Below, one piece after another: positions 27,774 to 36,936 of a stretch of DNA of 64,000 nucleotides (positions are counted from its first letter, which is position 1; every line of letters begins with the position of its first letter). This DNA comes from Thiomicrorhabdus heinhorstiae (GTDB taxonomy: Bacteria; Pseudomonadota; Gammaproteobacteria; Thiomicrospirales; Thiomicrospiraceae). The stretch covers positions 1 through 64,000 of the forward strand of contig NZ_JACBGI020000001.1 of NCBI RefSeq assembly GCF_013391765.2, given 5' to 3'. Below the pieces are notes generated by a model. It did no database searches. It was not told the DNA's origin and worked only from the letters and a program-made list of their open reading frames with translations. The position numbers and the translations under genes are program-made.

Positions 27774-28178
27774 ATGAGTAGCGTTCTATTCCTGAAAACA
27801 TCGTTTATCTGGCTGGTGATTGCCGCTTTGGCAATTGCGAACGGCGCTTTTCGCGAGAAAGTGCTGATTGCCTATTTGGGGGAGAAGGCGGCATTACCTT
27901 TGAGTGGACTGAGTTTGTCTTTGATTGTTTTTCTTACGGCTTATCTGCTGTTCAGCCTGATTGGAATTTACAAACGTAAAGTCTATTTTATTATTGGTTT
28001 TCAATGGGTTATTATGACCCTGATCTTTGAATTCTTATTTGCGCATTTTGTCGTCGGCAAAACATGGATCGACATTCTGCAAACCTTCAACGTGTTTAAA
28101 GGCGACCTATTCGTTGTCGTTTTAGTCGTCAGTTTCTTTTCTCCTTTTATCATCGCCAAATTAAAAGGGATTTTGTAA
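27774..28178 (+). CDS. Four-helix membrane protein of unknown function, 134 aa
   Basis: Hydrophobic segments at about residues 5-22, 40-64, 70-90 and 110-128. Motif-like FREKVLIAYLGEKAALPLSG between helices 1 and 2 and a basic loop YKRKVYF. Family not recognised from motifs alone. Lies in a plus-strand run of small membrane protein genes (27308-29591). Confidence 0.72.
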   Translation: MSSVLFLKTSFIWLVIAALAIANGAFREKVLIAYLGEKAALPLSGLSLSLIVFLTAYLLFSLIGIYKRKVYFIIGFQWVIMTLIFEFLFAHFVVGKTWIDILQTFNVFKGDLFVVVLVVSFFSPFIIAKLKGIL

Positions 28179-28338
28179 TCAAAAAATCCTTGTCTTTTAT
28201 GTAAACTATATAAAAATCATATAGATATATTTTTGTTGCATTTGGTTACGGCTATAAGTTCAATCACTCAACCTTGTTTTTCACTTGATTTGCCGAATAA
28301 TTCTTTCAACGGTTTAACCGAAATGGGAGTTTTTCAAT

Positions 28339-28836
28339 ATGGATACTTTGAGTCATACCTTATGGGGGGCAGGATTGTTCGGCAAGCGCGGGACTTTTTT
28401 GTTGGCGATGTTCTTTGGTGCCATGCCGGATCTGTTTTCATTTGGATTATGGTTACCGGGGCATATTGCTACAACCGGTTTCGGACGCCCTGATTTAGCG
28501 GCGATTCCCGACTGGGTCGTCACCAATTACACTATTTTTCATAGTTGGGTCATCGCTTTTATTGCGATAGGAGCGGTATTTCTGTGGCGTAAAGATCTTG
28601 CTTTTGTCATGCTGGCCTGGCCGTTTCATATTTTATTGGATGTGCCTTTTCATACTGCCGAGTTCTTTCCGACACAGGTTTTCTGGCCGATCTCCGACAT
28701 CTTTTTTGACGGAATAGCCTGGAGTAGTCCCTGGATATGGTTCCCGAATATCGGGGCTTTGGTTCTGCTGTATTTATGGCGCTGGCAAAGAGGGGATTTT
28801 CGATCCTCGATCCACATTAAAGCCGATTCGGTGTGA
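28339..28836 (+). CDS. Membrane-bound metal-dependent hydrolase-like protein (YdjM/DUF457 type)
   Basis: 165 aa with about four membrane segments. Starts MDTLSHTLWGAGLFG and has FGAMPDLFSF, FHSWVIAF and PFHILLDVPFHT; the set of His and Asp at helix ends is that of the LexA-binding, inner-membrane-associated putative hydrolase family, presumed to bind metal. No activity known for this branch. A gggag Shine-Dalgarno precedes ATG 28339. Confidence 0.75.
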   Translation: MDTLSHTLWGAGLFGKRGTFLLAMFFGAMPDLFSFGLWLPGHIATTGFGRPDLAAIPDWVVTNYTIFHSWVIAFIAIGAVFLWRKDLAFVMLAWPFHILLDVPFHTAEFFPTQVFWPISDIFFDGIAWSSPWIWFPNIGALVLLYLWRWQRGDFRSSIHIKADSV

Positions 28837-28874
28837 TCGGGCAAAAGACGCTTTTCAATTAACGGAGGGTTGAG

Positions 28875-29591
28875 ATGACCTCGGATTCCACGCAAATGCC
28901 GTCTCTGGTGCATGCCAGGCTGGCAGGTCTGTTGTATTTAGTCATCATCTTTTTTGGTATCAGCGGCGAACTGTTTATCCGTTCCAATCTGATTGTTTTT
29001 GGTGACGCGGATGCGACTGTTGCGAAGATATTGACTTCCGACTCTCTGTTCCGTCTCGGCTTTGTTGCCGATTCGATTATGCTGCTGTGTGATGTCGCCC
29101 TGGCGGTGCTGCTGTTTGTACTTCTTAAACCGGTTGACCGAACTTTGGCTCTGATCGCCATGGTTTTTCGTTTGATGCAGGCGTCGATTCTGGGGATGAA
29201 TTTGCTGAACTATTTTGCGGCTGTGCTGATATTGAACGGTTCGGTTTATGTGAGCGCCATGGATAGTGCCCAGTTAAATGCGATTGCACTTATGTTTCTG
29301 GATTTTCATCGCTACGGTTACGATCTCGGGTTAATCTTCTTTGCCGTTTCCAACTTTATTCTCGGTTATTTAATCGTTAAAGCGAGTTATTTTCCTTCGC
29401 TGCTTGGTTACGGTCTTGTCGCGGCTGGGATGGTCTATCTGTGCGGCAGTACTGCTCGCTTTGTTTTCCCTGACAGTATCGCCTTTATCGAACCCTTTTA
29501 TGCGATTCCGTTACTGGCCGAATTGGCTTTCTGTCTATGGCTGCTGATAAAAGGGATCAAGTTTACCGAAAATGCTGTAAAGGCCGGGTAA
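28875..29591 (+). CDS. DUF4386 membrane protein
   Basis: 238 aa, six or so transmembrane helices. ARLAGLLYLVIIFFGISGEL, DSLFRLGFVADSIMLLCDVALAVLL (split in two helices), VFRLMQASILG and FHRYGYDLGLIFF are the conserved DUF4386 blocks. Function unknown; often found near regulators or other small membrane proteins. Shine-Dalgarno ggagggttgag before the ATG. Confidence 0.85.
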   Translation: MTSDSTQMPSLVHARLAGLLYLVIIFFGISGELFIRSNLIVFGDADATVAKILTSDSLFRLGFVADSIMLLCDVALAVLLFVLLKPVDRTLALIAMVFRLMQASILGMNLLNYFAAVLILNGSVYVSAMDSAQLNAIALMFLDFHRYGYDLGLIFFAVSNFILGYLIVKASYFPSLLGYGLVAAGMVYLCGSTARFVFPDSIAFIEPFYAIPLLAELAFCLWLLIKGIKFTENAVKAG

Positions 29592-29717
29592 AATATTTTG
29601 TATGGAAAAATTCATCGGCTTTTCGGATTTTCGCCGTTATAGTTAAATGAATGCTCGATTCATGCGTTTCGAACTATCGACCGATATTCCCGTTTAATTT
29701 GCACAAGACTTAAAAGT

Positions 29718-30773
29718 ATGTCGACCTCCGCCACACTATTGGACATTCAAGACCCGTTTGAAAAAGCGCTGAAGATTTTTAGTCGTATCGAGGCTATCTT
29801 TCAGGAGCAGGATATCAATCCGATTCCGCTGAACTACTATATTTGGTATCAATACTTTAAGGGGGACAACCCCAAGTTCAGGCAGGAAATGGATGCGGCT
29901 CTCAGCGATCCCTACGGCTATAGCGATCGTTTGGGGAGAAGGCTGTATCAGACGTATTTTGAAGGCGATGATGTCAATGAAGCGATCGGTTTCGATCAGG
30001 CTCTAAAACGTCTGCTGAGCGTTATGGCCAGAAGAATGGAGTCCTGGACGCAGAAACTGGAAGTTCAGACCAGTGAATTGCAAAACTGCAGCGAGCGTTT
30101 AACTCATCAGTTGCCGCAGGAAGAAGTCAAAGAAATAGCCGATCAGGTACGTCATCGCGCGTCATCGATGCAGGAGTTAAGCGAAAGTTTCAAACAACAG
30201 ATGACAACGAATTACCAAGAAATCAGTGAATTAAGAAAAAAACTGGTTGATGCGCGGGCCGAAGTGTTAAAAGACGAACTGACCGAGATCGGCAGTAGAA
30301 AAGCCTTTAACCTTGCGTTGGAAGATTATACGCGTGCCTACAACAACGGCGAATATGAACGCGCACCGGTTCTTATTTTATGCGATATCGATCATTTTAA
30401 GCAGTTCAATGACAGTTACGGCCATTTAATCGGCGACAGTATCTTGCGCTATTTTGCCAATCTTTTGAAAAAAAATGCCCTGGTCGGCCAGGTGACCTGT
30501 CGCTACGGTGGCGAGGAGTTTGTGATTTTGCTTGAAAACACTTCTTTTATAGATGGAGTGCAGCTTGCGGAAAGTAAACGACAAGCGATTGAAACGGCGC
30601 AGCTCAAGCGAAAAGGGTCCGAGCAGACGTTAAAGCAGATTACCGCGTCATTTGGCGTTGCCCACTATCGCAAAGACGAAGCGCCGGAACTTTTTATCAA
30701 ACGTTCCGATGACGCGCTCTACAAAGCAAAAAACAGCGGACGAAATCGTGTTGTCGGTGAAGACGAACTGTAA
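29718..30773 (+). CDS. Diguanylate cyclase (GGDEF domain)
   Basis: 351 aa cytoplasmic protein making cyclic di-GMP from two GTP. N-terminal ~180 residues are an uncharacterised, mostly helical sensor region with coiled-coil character; the GGDEF domain begins at LTEIGSRKAFN and includes CDIDHFKQFNDSYGHLIGD and the active-site CRYGGEEF. The residues five before the active site (ALVGQ region) do not spell RxxD, so the product-inhibition I-site is absent. Regulates attachment or motility. Shine-Dalgarno weak. Confidence 0.9.
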   Translation: MSTSATLLDIQDPFEKALKIFSRIEAIFQEQDINPIPLNYYIWYQYFKGDNPKFRQEMDAALSDPYGYSDRLGRRLYQTYFEGDDVNEAIGFDQALKRLLSVMARRMESWTQKLEVQTSELQNCSERLTHQLPQEEVKEIADQVRHRASSMQELSESFKQQMTTNYQEISELRKKLVDARAEVLKDELTEIGSRKAFNLALEDYTRAYNNGEYERAPVLILCDIDHFKQFNDSYGHLIGDSILRYFANLLKKNALVGQVTCRYGGEEFVILLENTSFIDGVQLAESKRQAIETAQLKRKGSEQTLKQITASFGVAHYRKDEAPELFIKRSDDALYKAKNSGRNRVVGEDEL

Positions 30774-30805
30774 AAACAACTTCGTCGATTGACATTCTGA
30801 GCAAT

Positions 30806-31591
30806 TCAGGATTGCAGTAATTGCGGCAGCTCTCTAACGGACTCGATAAGGTAGGCATTCGCCGGTAAAAGATCGAGATCACTTTCCTTAAATTTTCCGG
30901 TTTTTACCTGACAGGCTGCGATGCCGGCGTCTAAGGCTCCTTTGACATCGCTGACTACATCGTCACCCACCATCAAACATTCATCAGCCTTAAAACCGGT
31001 CGAATCGACCACTTCGGCAAAGAAGTGCGGGTCGGGTTTACCCATAATGATTGCCGAACATCCTCCAGCCCATTCCAAAGCGTGAATAAACGCGCCGGCA
31101 TCCAGTTGCAAACCATCGTCATCCATAAAATATTTGTTTTTCCCTATACCGATCAGCGGATAACCTTGCTCGATAAGGCGAAAAGCTTGGTTGAGGTTTC
31201 GATAGTTTAGATCATCTTGGGCGTCACCCAGAAGAACACAGTCCGGTCTGTCCGTCTGTAGATCGGAAAAGTCTTCTTTCAGGTTTGGATGGATAATCGC
31301 TAAAGGATTCAGGTGATGTTTGAGCAGATATTGCCTGGCCGCTTGCGGAGCAGTAAATAATTCCGCATCTGTCAGTGTGAATCCCATTCGTTTAAGCTTC
31401 TGGTAAATTTGACGGTGGGATTGGGTAGCGGTATTGGTGACAAAACGCAGCACATAATTTTGCCGGCGTAGCCATTCGAGGGTTTCAAGTGCACCATCTA
31501 TTCGTCTCTGGCCTTCATGCAGTACACCGCTCAAGTCGAGCAACACGGCCTTTATATGACTGAGTTTACTGTCTGATAATGGGTGTCGCAT
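30806..31591 (-). CDS. HAD-IIA phosphatase, LHPP-like
   Basis: 261 aa. Motif I VLLDLSGVLHEG carries the nucleophilic Asp with Ser at the +2 position, the pattern of LHPP (phospholysine phosphohistidine phosphatase) rather than DxD HADs. Motif II VTNTATQSH, Lys in MGKPDPHFF and motif IV VGDDVVSDVKGA follow, with an IIA cap between II and III. ATG 31591 preferred; a TTG 30 bases upstream is the alternative. Downstream of the lrgB-like gene on the same strand; its role is unknown. Confidence 0.85.
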   Translation of the reverse strand: MRHPLSDSKLSHIKAVLLDLSGVLHEGQRRIDGALETLEWLRRQNYVLRFVTNTATQSHRQIYQKLKRMGFTLTDAELFTAPQAARQYLLKHHLNPLAIIHPNLKEDFSDLQTDRPDCVLLGDAQDDLNYRNLNQAFRLIEQGYPLIGIGKNKYFMDDDGLQLDAGAFIHALEWAGGCSAIIMGKPDPHFFAEVVDSTGFKADECLMVGDDVVSDVKGALDAGIAACQVKTGKFKESDLDLLPANAYLIESVRELPQLLQS

Positions 31592-31679
31592 CGTGTCCCC
31601 GTAAGCGGTTTGTCGTTTCAATTTATCTTAGCATGTATCGGAATCCGTATGGTTTTCATGCCGGAAAACCTCGCGGAGT

Positions 31680-32402
31680 CTAACGGATCCATTCCAGAAC
31701 CCACGGAAGAATAAAGGCCGAAATAGAAGCCGCCAGCGCCATCGATAAGCCGGCAAAGGCGCCCATTTGTGGATTGACCTGAAATGCACGTGCGGTTCCC
31801 AAACCATGGGCGGTGACGCCGATGGCGACTCCTTTGACCGCATCGCCACGGATTCCGACCTTGCGTAATAACCAGGTACCGAATACGGCGCCGATGACTC
31901 CGGTAATAACCACAAATACGGCGGTCAGACTTGGCAGACCGCCCAGACCTTCGCTGATGCCCATCGCGATTGGAGCCGTGACGGATTTTGGAATCATCGA
32001 CAGTTGCGTTACTTCGCTTGCCCCCATCCATTGCGCAATGTAATAGGCGCTGACTCCGGAAAAACTGATGCCGATCACCAATGAAATAATCAAAGGCAGC
32101 CAGATTGTTTTCAGTGCATTTAGCTGAAAATACAGCGGGATGGCCAGAGCAACCGTTGCCGGGCCAAGAAGAAAGTGGATAAACTGCGCACCGGAAAAGT
32201 AATCTTTATACGGAATTTCCAAAAGCCACAGAATACAAATAATCGCGATGATGGCGAGCGGTACCGGATTGGCAAGCGGGTTGTAGCGTGCCGCTTTATA
32301 CAAACGACTGGCCAGTAGATAACAGACTAAGGTTAAGGTCAGCCCGAAAAGCGGGCTGGCTGACAGATAAACCCAGAATGCCGAGTGTGTATTCATGGTC
32401 AT
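31680..32402 (-). CDS. lrgB: LrgB/CidB-family membrane protein
   Basis: 240 aa, seven or more hydrophobic helices. Family signatures: YNPLANPVPLAI, SGAQFIHFLLGPATVALAIPLY, PKSVTAPIAMGISE, AHGLGTARAFQ. Works with the LrgA/CidA partner in holin-like control of envelope processes; in several bacteria LrgAB-type pairs are pyruvate or glycolate transporters. Its ATG overlaps the stop of the LrgA-type gene by four bases (ATGA), so the pair is translationally coupled. Confidence 0.92.
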   Translation of the reverse strand: MTMNTHSAFWVYLSASPLFGLTLTLVCYLLASRLYKAARYNPLANPVPLAIIAIICILWLLEIPYKDYFSGAQFIHFLLGPATVALAIPLYFQLNALKTIWLPLIISLVIGISFSGVSAYYIAQWMGASEVTQLSMIPKSVTAPIAMGISEGLGGLPSLTAVFVVITGVIGAVFGTWLLRKVGIRGDAVKGVAIGVTAHGLGTARAFQVNPQMGAFAGLSMALAASISAFILPWVLEWIR

Positions 32403-32764
32403 TCCTCACTGCGATTTTTTGAGAACAGCCGCATAAGCAGCAGCATAATGCCTCCGGTGACAAGCAGACCAAGCAGGGTGCTGATCAATAATGCGGCGAG
32501 AATTGCGGACCATTCGGCCTGTAATCTGGGCCAGTGGACCATGACGCCGACGCCGGCCGGGATAAACATCAGTGAAAAATGCGCCAGAAAAGGGTGCGCG
32601 TGAAAGTGCATCTCTTTTGCCAACGGCGGTCTGAATAGCAGGGTCATTAACAACAGGAGCATGCCGATAACCGGCCCCGGAATGGCGAAGTGCCACTGAA
32701 TGACAACCCATTCGCCGATTAACTGGTAGATAAGCAGAAGGGTGATAAAGGATAAAAAACTCAT
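32399..32764 (-). CDS. cidA: CidA/LrgA-family holin-like protein
   Basis: 121 aa from the ATG at 32764, about four transmembrane helices. LIYQLIGEWVV, IPGPVIGMLLLL and FLAHFSLMFIPAGVGVMVHW are hallmark CidA/LrgA segments. First gene of the pair with the LrgB-type gene. Start uncertain: in-frame TTG at 32824 and GTG at 32779 would lengthen it with hydrophilic residues; length and cggattctt spacing favour 32764. Confidence 0.88.
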   Translation of the reverse strand: MSFLSFITLLLIYQLIGEWVVIQWHFAIPGPVIGMLLLLMTLLFRPPLAKEMHFHAHPFLAHFSLMFIPAGVGVMVHWPRLQAEWSAILAALLISTLLGLLVTGGIMLLLMRLFSKNRSEE

Positions 32765-33059
32765 AAGAATCCGTTTCACGAAGGCTGGGTCATGTACTGA
32801 AACGCGTCGGTTTTGACGTTTCAAGAGAATTTATTGCAAGGGATATACATAAGAATACTCTAAAATCCCTGACGAGTAACGGAATTCCACAGGAACGATT
32901 ACTTCTCGGTATTGTTTAAGGCTGTCAGGAGTTGTTTCCGGCAGTTAGGTCGCGTTTTATTTCCTTCTCGAAGCAATGAATTGGCGTTAAGATGATGTGT
33001 CTGGTTACAGTTGGTTTGTTGTGTTTTACAAGACATTTTAAACGCCATCAGGAGGATAT

Positions 33060-33566
33060 ATGAAAGGGAATTGGAGTAAAATCGCGGTGTTTTTAGGCTT
33101 GTCTGTTGCTATATTGGCGACCGGAAATCTTTACGCTGCGGATGTGGTGGAAGAGAAGAATATCGGCATGGAGCTGGCACGCGATTTGGCCAGTGAAGCG
33201 GTTTATGCCTGTCGGGAAAACGGCTTCTCGGTCAGCGCGGTGGTGGTTGACCGTCATGGTAATCGGCGGGCAGTACTGAGAGACGATTTTGCATCGCGTT
33301 TCACTATGCAGATTGCCGAAGAGAAAGCCAATGCGACCGTTATGTCCGGTCTCAAATCCGGTCAGTTCCGCGAATTACGCGGCGATATCCGTCCTGAATT
33401 GAATCATGTCGACGGCGTACTTATCCTGATTGGAGCAGTGCCGATTATGAGCAACGGCATACGCATCGGCGCCTTGGGAGTAAGTGGGGCACCTGGAGGG
33501 GAAAAGGATGAGGTTTGCGCAGCCAAAGCGATAGAAAAATTAGCCGACCGATTGGAAGATTTTTAA
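33060..33566 (+). CDS. Exported GlcG/HbpS-like heme-binding protein
   Basis: 168 aa with a Sec signal peptide (MKGNWSKIAVFLGL to NLYA, about 25 residues). Mature part is a GlcG/HbpS (DUF336) domain: GFSVSAVVVDRHGN, then RFTMQIAEEKANATVMSG and IMSNGIRIGALGVSGAPGG(D/E)KDEVCA. The domain binds heme or cobalamin-like ligands in characterised members. Periplasmic, function here unknown. Excellent Shine-Dalgarno caggaggata. Monocistronic. Confidence 0.87.
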   Translation: MKGNWSKIAVFLGLSVAILATGNLYAADVVEEKNIGMELARDLASEAVYACRENGFSVSAVVVDRHGNRRAVLRDDFASRFTMQIAEEKANATVMSGLKSGQFRELRGDIRPELNHVDGVLILIGAVPIMSNGIRIGALGVSGAPGGEKDEVCAAKAIEKLADRLEDF

Positions 33567-33653
33567 GTCAAAACCCTCATATAAGATAAATCAGGGCGAA
33601 AAGTGGATGATCGTCCTGAATGATTTTCATGTATTTACTTAAGGTCTGATCGG

Positions 33654-34550
33654 GTGGATAAGGATTACAGCCCTCATATGATCGGTTTTATGTTGGCGGT
33701 ATTTGGTACTGCGCTGTTTTCTCTAAAATCGATTTTCATCAAATTTCTCTACGCCGAAGGATTGAATACCGATTCGGTTATCACTCTGCGAATGGCGATT
33801 TCCCTACCGATCTATCTTGGCATCTTTATCTGGTTGCAAAAGCGTAGCGATGATCGAAGTTATCGCAGTTTTCTGCCGATGATTGCCTTTCTTGGTTTTA
33901 TCGGCTATTTCCTGTCTTCCTGGTTGGATTTGAAAGGCTTGGAGATGATCAGTGCCCAATTGGAAAGACTGACTTTGTTCACCTATCCGATTATGGTCGC
34001 CATCCTTGGCGCGATTTTTTTCAAGACGCCTTTAAGTCGAGCGGTGATCTGGTCACTGCTTATGACTTATTCGGGACTGATGCTGGTATTTGTCGAAGAG
34101 TTGAATTTCTCCGGAGAGGATACCGTTTTTGGTACTTTAATGGTCTTCCTTGCCGCTCTGAGTTTCTCTTTTTATGTTCTTTTCGGCAAGCAGGTGATTT
34201 CCAAAATCGGCAGTCAGATGTTTACCAGTCTGGCGATGTCGATTTCAAGTGTGTTCGTTTTACTCTATTTCGGGCTGTTTCATGATTTCAGTCAGTTGGA
34301 CGTCTCGTCTAAAGCCTGGTTCTGGCTGGTGATGCTGGCGGTGTTCAGTACAGTGGTTCCCAGCTATATGATTGCCGAAGCGATTCACAAAATCGGTCCG
34401 GCGCAAACCGGAATTATCGGCTCTTTAGGTCCGGTGATGACCATGGGAATGGCTGTCTGGTTATTGCATGAACCTTTTACTTCGTATCACTTGGCCGGCC
34501 TGCTGCTGGTTGTTTTCGGGGTGGGAATTTTAACTAAAGCGAAACCTTAA
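33654..34550 (+). CDS. DMT-superfamily (EamA) transporter
   Basis: 298 aa with ten hydrophobic segments arranged as two EamA repeats of five helices. ARGs such as LRMAISLPIYLGIFIWL in repeat 1 and AVFSTVVPSYMIAEAIHKIGPAQTGIIGSLGPV in repeat 2 mark the family. GTG start at 33654. Likely a metabolite exporter or importer; substrate cannot be told. Not obviously in an operon with its neighbours. Confidence 0.87.
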   Translation: MDKDYSPHMIGFMLAVFGTALFSLKSIFIKFLYAEGLNTDSVITLRMAISLPIYLGIFIWLQKRSDDRSYRSFLPMIAFLGFIGYFLSSWLDLKGLEMISAQLERLTLFTYPIMVAILGAIFFKTPLSRAVIWSLLMTYSGLMLVFVEELNFSGEDTVFGTLMVFLAALSFSFYVLFGKQVISKIGSQMFTSLAMSISSVFVLLYFGLFHDFSQLDVSSKAWFWLVMLAVFSTVVPSYMIAEAIHKIGPAQTGIIGSLGPVMTMGMAVWLLHEPFTSYHLAGLLLVVFGVGILTKAKP

Positions 34551-34739
34551 GCGATAAGTAACGCATAAAATACAGGTTATGAGTTTAAATGTGAGTTTTG
34601 CATGGAGCTATCAAGATAACCGGAAGCGTTAGATTACCGATTGCCCCTGAAGAAGGTTTAAAAGTCCGCTTCACCTGTTTGTATATGGGTTAAATCTATA
34701 ATTAATTATTTTTGCTATTAAATTTGGAGTTTGGATTCC

Positions 34740-35618
34740 GTGTCGACACCCGTTATTGAAGTCCGTAATCTTGTCAAAAATTATCCTAAACTGCGTGCGG
34801 TCGATGGCATCAGTTTTGCCATTAAGCCGGGAAGTTGTTTTGGACTTCTCGGTCCGAACGGAGCTGGCAAGTCGACAACGATTGAAATGATCGAAGGGAT
34901 TAAATCTCAGACTTCGGGTGAAATTCTGTTTGCCGGAACACCGATGGATAAGGATTTCAAGCAGCTTGCGGGAATACAGTTTCAGAGTACGGCACTGCAG
35001 GATTTTTTGACCGTAGAGGAAAATCTTAAACTGTTTGCCAGTTTCTACCGTACGCAAACCAATCTGCAAACCTTGATTAAAGATTGTGATTTAGGCGGCT
35101 TTCTGGATCGAGACGCATCCAAATTATCCGGAGGGCAAAGACAACGGCTATTGCTGGCGCTGGCTTTGGTCCACGATCCGCAAGTGATTTTTCTCGACGA
35201 ACCGACAACGGGGTTGGATCCGCATGCCCGCCGCCAATTTTGGGATTTGATCAATAAAATCAAGGCGGCAAAGAAAACCGTGATTTTAACGACGCATTAT
35301 ATGGAAGAAGCCTATAGGCTTTGCGATGAAATCGCGATCATGTCCGAAGGAAAGATTATCGCTCAAGGAAGTCCAGACGAGTTACTGGCAAAGCATTTCG
35401 GTGATAGTATCATTGAATTGCCTTTGTCGGATATTGGTGATTATAAACCCTTTGAAACTTATTATTTTCATGAGGATAGGGTCGAAATTTTAAGTAAAAA
35501 TTTAACTGAATCTTTAAAGAGGTTATTGCATGCCGGGATTAATCTCGACCGGCTGAAAATCCGCAGCAGAACTCTGGAAGATCTGTTTTTAGAATTAATG
35601 CAATCTCCCCGAGATTAA
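34740..35618 (+). CDS. ABC transporter ATP-binding protein (ABC-2 exporter, DrrA/YhaQ-like)
   Basis: 292 aa. Walker A GPNGAGKST (about residues 40-48), Q-loop QFQSTALQDFLT, signature LSGGQRQRLLLA, Walker B VIFLDEPTTGLDPHARR and H-loop TTHYMEEA. GTG 34740 chosen: ggag lies at proper distance; a TTG at 34731 would sit too close. Partner permease gene begins 18 bases after the stop, so they form one exporter. Substrate unknown (drug, lipid or polysaccharide possible). Confidence 0.92.
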   Translation: MSTPVIEVRNLVKNYPKLRAVDGISFAIKPGSCFGLLGPNGAGKSTTIEMIEGIKSQTSGEILFAGTPMDKDFKQLAGIQFQSTALQDFLTVEENLKLFASFYRTQTNLQTLIKDCDLGGFLDRDASKLSGGQRQRLLLALALVHDPQVIFLDEPTTGLDPHARRQFWDLINKIKAAKKTVILTTHYMEEAYRLCDEIAIMSEGKIIAQGSPDELLAKHFGDSIIELPLSDIGDYKPFETYYFHEDRVEILSKNLTESLKRLLHAGINLDRLKIRSRTLEDLFLELMQSPRD

Positions 35619-35636
35619 CCAAGAGCAGCTAGTCCG

Positions 35637-36665
35637 ATGTTGAAACGATTATTTACCCTTATCCATAGCCGGAATCTGGAATTCTTCCGAGACCGTTCCT
35701 CTCTGGGATGGAACCTGATAATGCCGTTTTTCCTGGTATTTGCTTTGGCATTGGCGTTTTATGGTGACGGAAAGCCGCTATTTAAAGTTGCGGTTTATCA
35801 CCCCTCGGGGCAAATGGATGAACAGCTGCATCCTTTTTTGGGTCTCAAGCATATCGAGTTTTATGCAACGGATGATTTTCAGGGAACCATCGGTAAGGTT
35901 GCACGGCATCAAGTCGATCTGCTGCTTAATCTGAATCCCGATCAGCAACATAAGGAACGCGGTTATTGGATTAATCTGGACTCGCCGAACGGTTATATGC
36001 TCGAGCAATTGCTGCAGGGGATCGATCATAGTCTTAAACGGCATGATACCGAGAATCATCCGATTCGTTATATAGATTGGGTGGTTCCCGGTGTAATCGG
36101 TATGAATATTATGTTTGGTGCTTTGTTCGGTGTCGGTTTCGTTATAGTGCGTTATCGAAAAAGCGGTTATTTGAAGCGACTGAATGCGACGCCTCTGAAA
36201 CCGGTGGAATTTATTTTGGCGCAACTATTATCACGTTTGATTATCGTGGTTTTTCTGGCCGCTGTTATTTTTGTGGTCAGTCACTGGATTCTCGGCTTTG
36301 CCATGAACGGCAGCTATTTTGACCTTCTGGTCGTGACGATACTCGGCAGTTTGTCGATGATTGCCATGAGCTTGATCGTGACGGCACGAGTCGGTTCCGA
36401 AGAGTTGGCAGGCGGCCTGCTGAATCTGCTTTCATGGCCGATGATGCTGTTGTCGGGTGTCTGGTTCTCGCTGGAGGGCAGCCATCCGATTTTGCAGTGG
36501 CTGGCTCAGTTGCTGCCTTTGACCCATATGCTGGATGCGGTACGGGCGATCACCATTGATGGTGAGGGCTTATCTGATTTGCTGCAGCCGATGGCGATTC
36601 TTAGTGTAATGACTCTCTTGTTTATCGCACTGGGCTCGTATTTCTTTAAATGGTCCGACCGTTAA
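35637..36665 (+). CDS. ABC-2 type transporter permease
   Basis: 342 aa. One transmembrane helix near the N-terminus (about 22-42), a ~130-residue extracytoplasmic domain, then five helices from about residue 160 on; VPGVIGMNIMFGALFGVGFVIV and GGLLNLLSWPMMLLSGVWFS are the ABC-2 membrane motif. Works with the ATPase encoded immediately upstream. Confidence 0.9.
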   Translation: MLKRLFTLIHSRNLEFFRDRSSLGWNLIMPFFLVFALALAFYGDGKPLFKVAVYHPSGQMDEQLHPFLGLKHIEFYATDDFQGTIGKVARHQVDLLLNLNPDQQHKERGYWINLDSPNGYMLEQLLQGIDHSLKRHDTENHPIRYIDWVVPGVIGMNIMFGALFGVGFVIVRYRKSGYLKRLNATPLKPVEFILAQLLSRLIIVVFLAAVIFVVSHWILGFAMNGSYFDLLVVTILGSLSMIAMSLIVTARVGSEELAGGLLNLLSWPMMLLSGVWFSLEGSHPILQWLAQLLPLTHMLDAVRAITIDGEGLSDLLQPMAILSVMTLLFIALGSYFFKWSDR

Positions 36666-36936
36666 TCTTAATTGAGTCAACATAGCGGTAAGCCGGGATC
36701 GAGAGTATTCAATTTGCGCTATTGAATCGGCCACTTTCGTTTGTCGGTTCTTTAGTCTTTCTATGGGTTCCTTCTGGTGCATTCGCCCTCTTTTGTTTTG
36801 ATATTGCTTTTCGTTGATCTTATTTATAGCTGATTATCTATGCCTTTGCGTGCTTTGCGCCTAAATGGATAAGAATTTGCTTATGTAGAGATGAAGTGTT
36901 CCGTTGAAAACAAATCAATCGGAAGGGAGGTACAAA

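Noticed and set aside
34579-34632. 17-codon frame before the ABC ATPase
   Set aside because: No ribosome site and too short to support.
36570-36782. 70-codon minus-strand frame across the end of the ABC permease gene
   Set aside because: Mostly antisense to the permease; no ribosome site or known motif.
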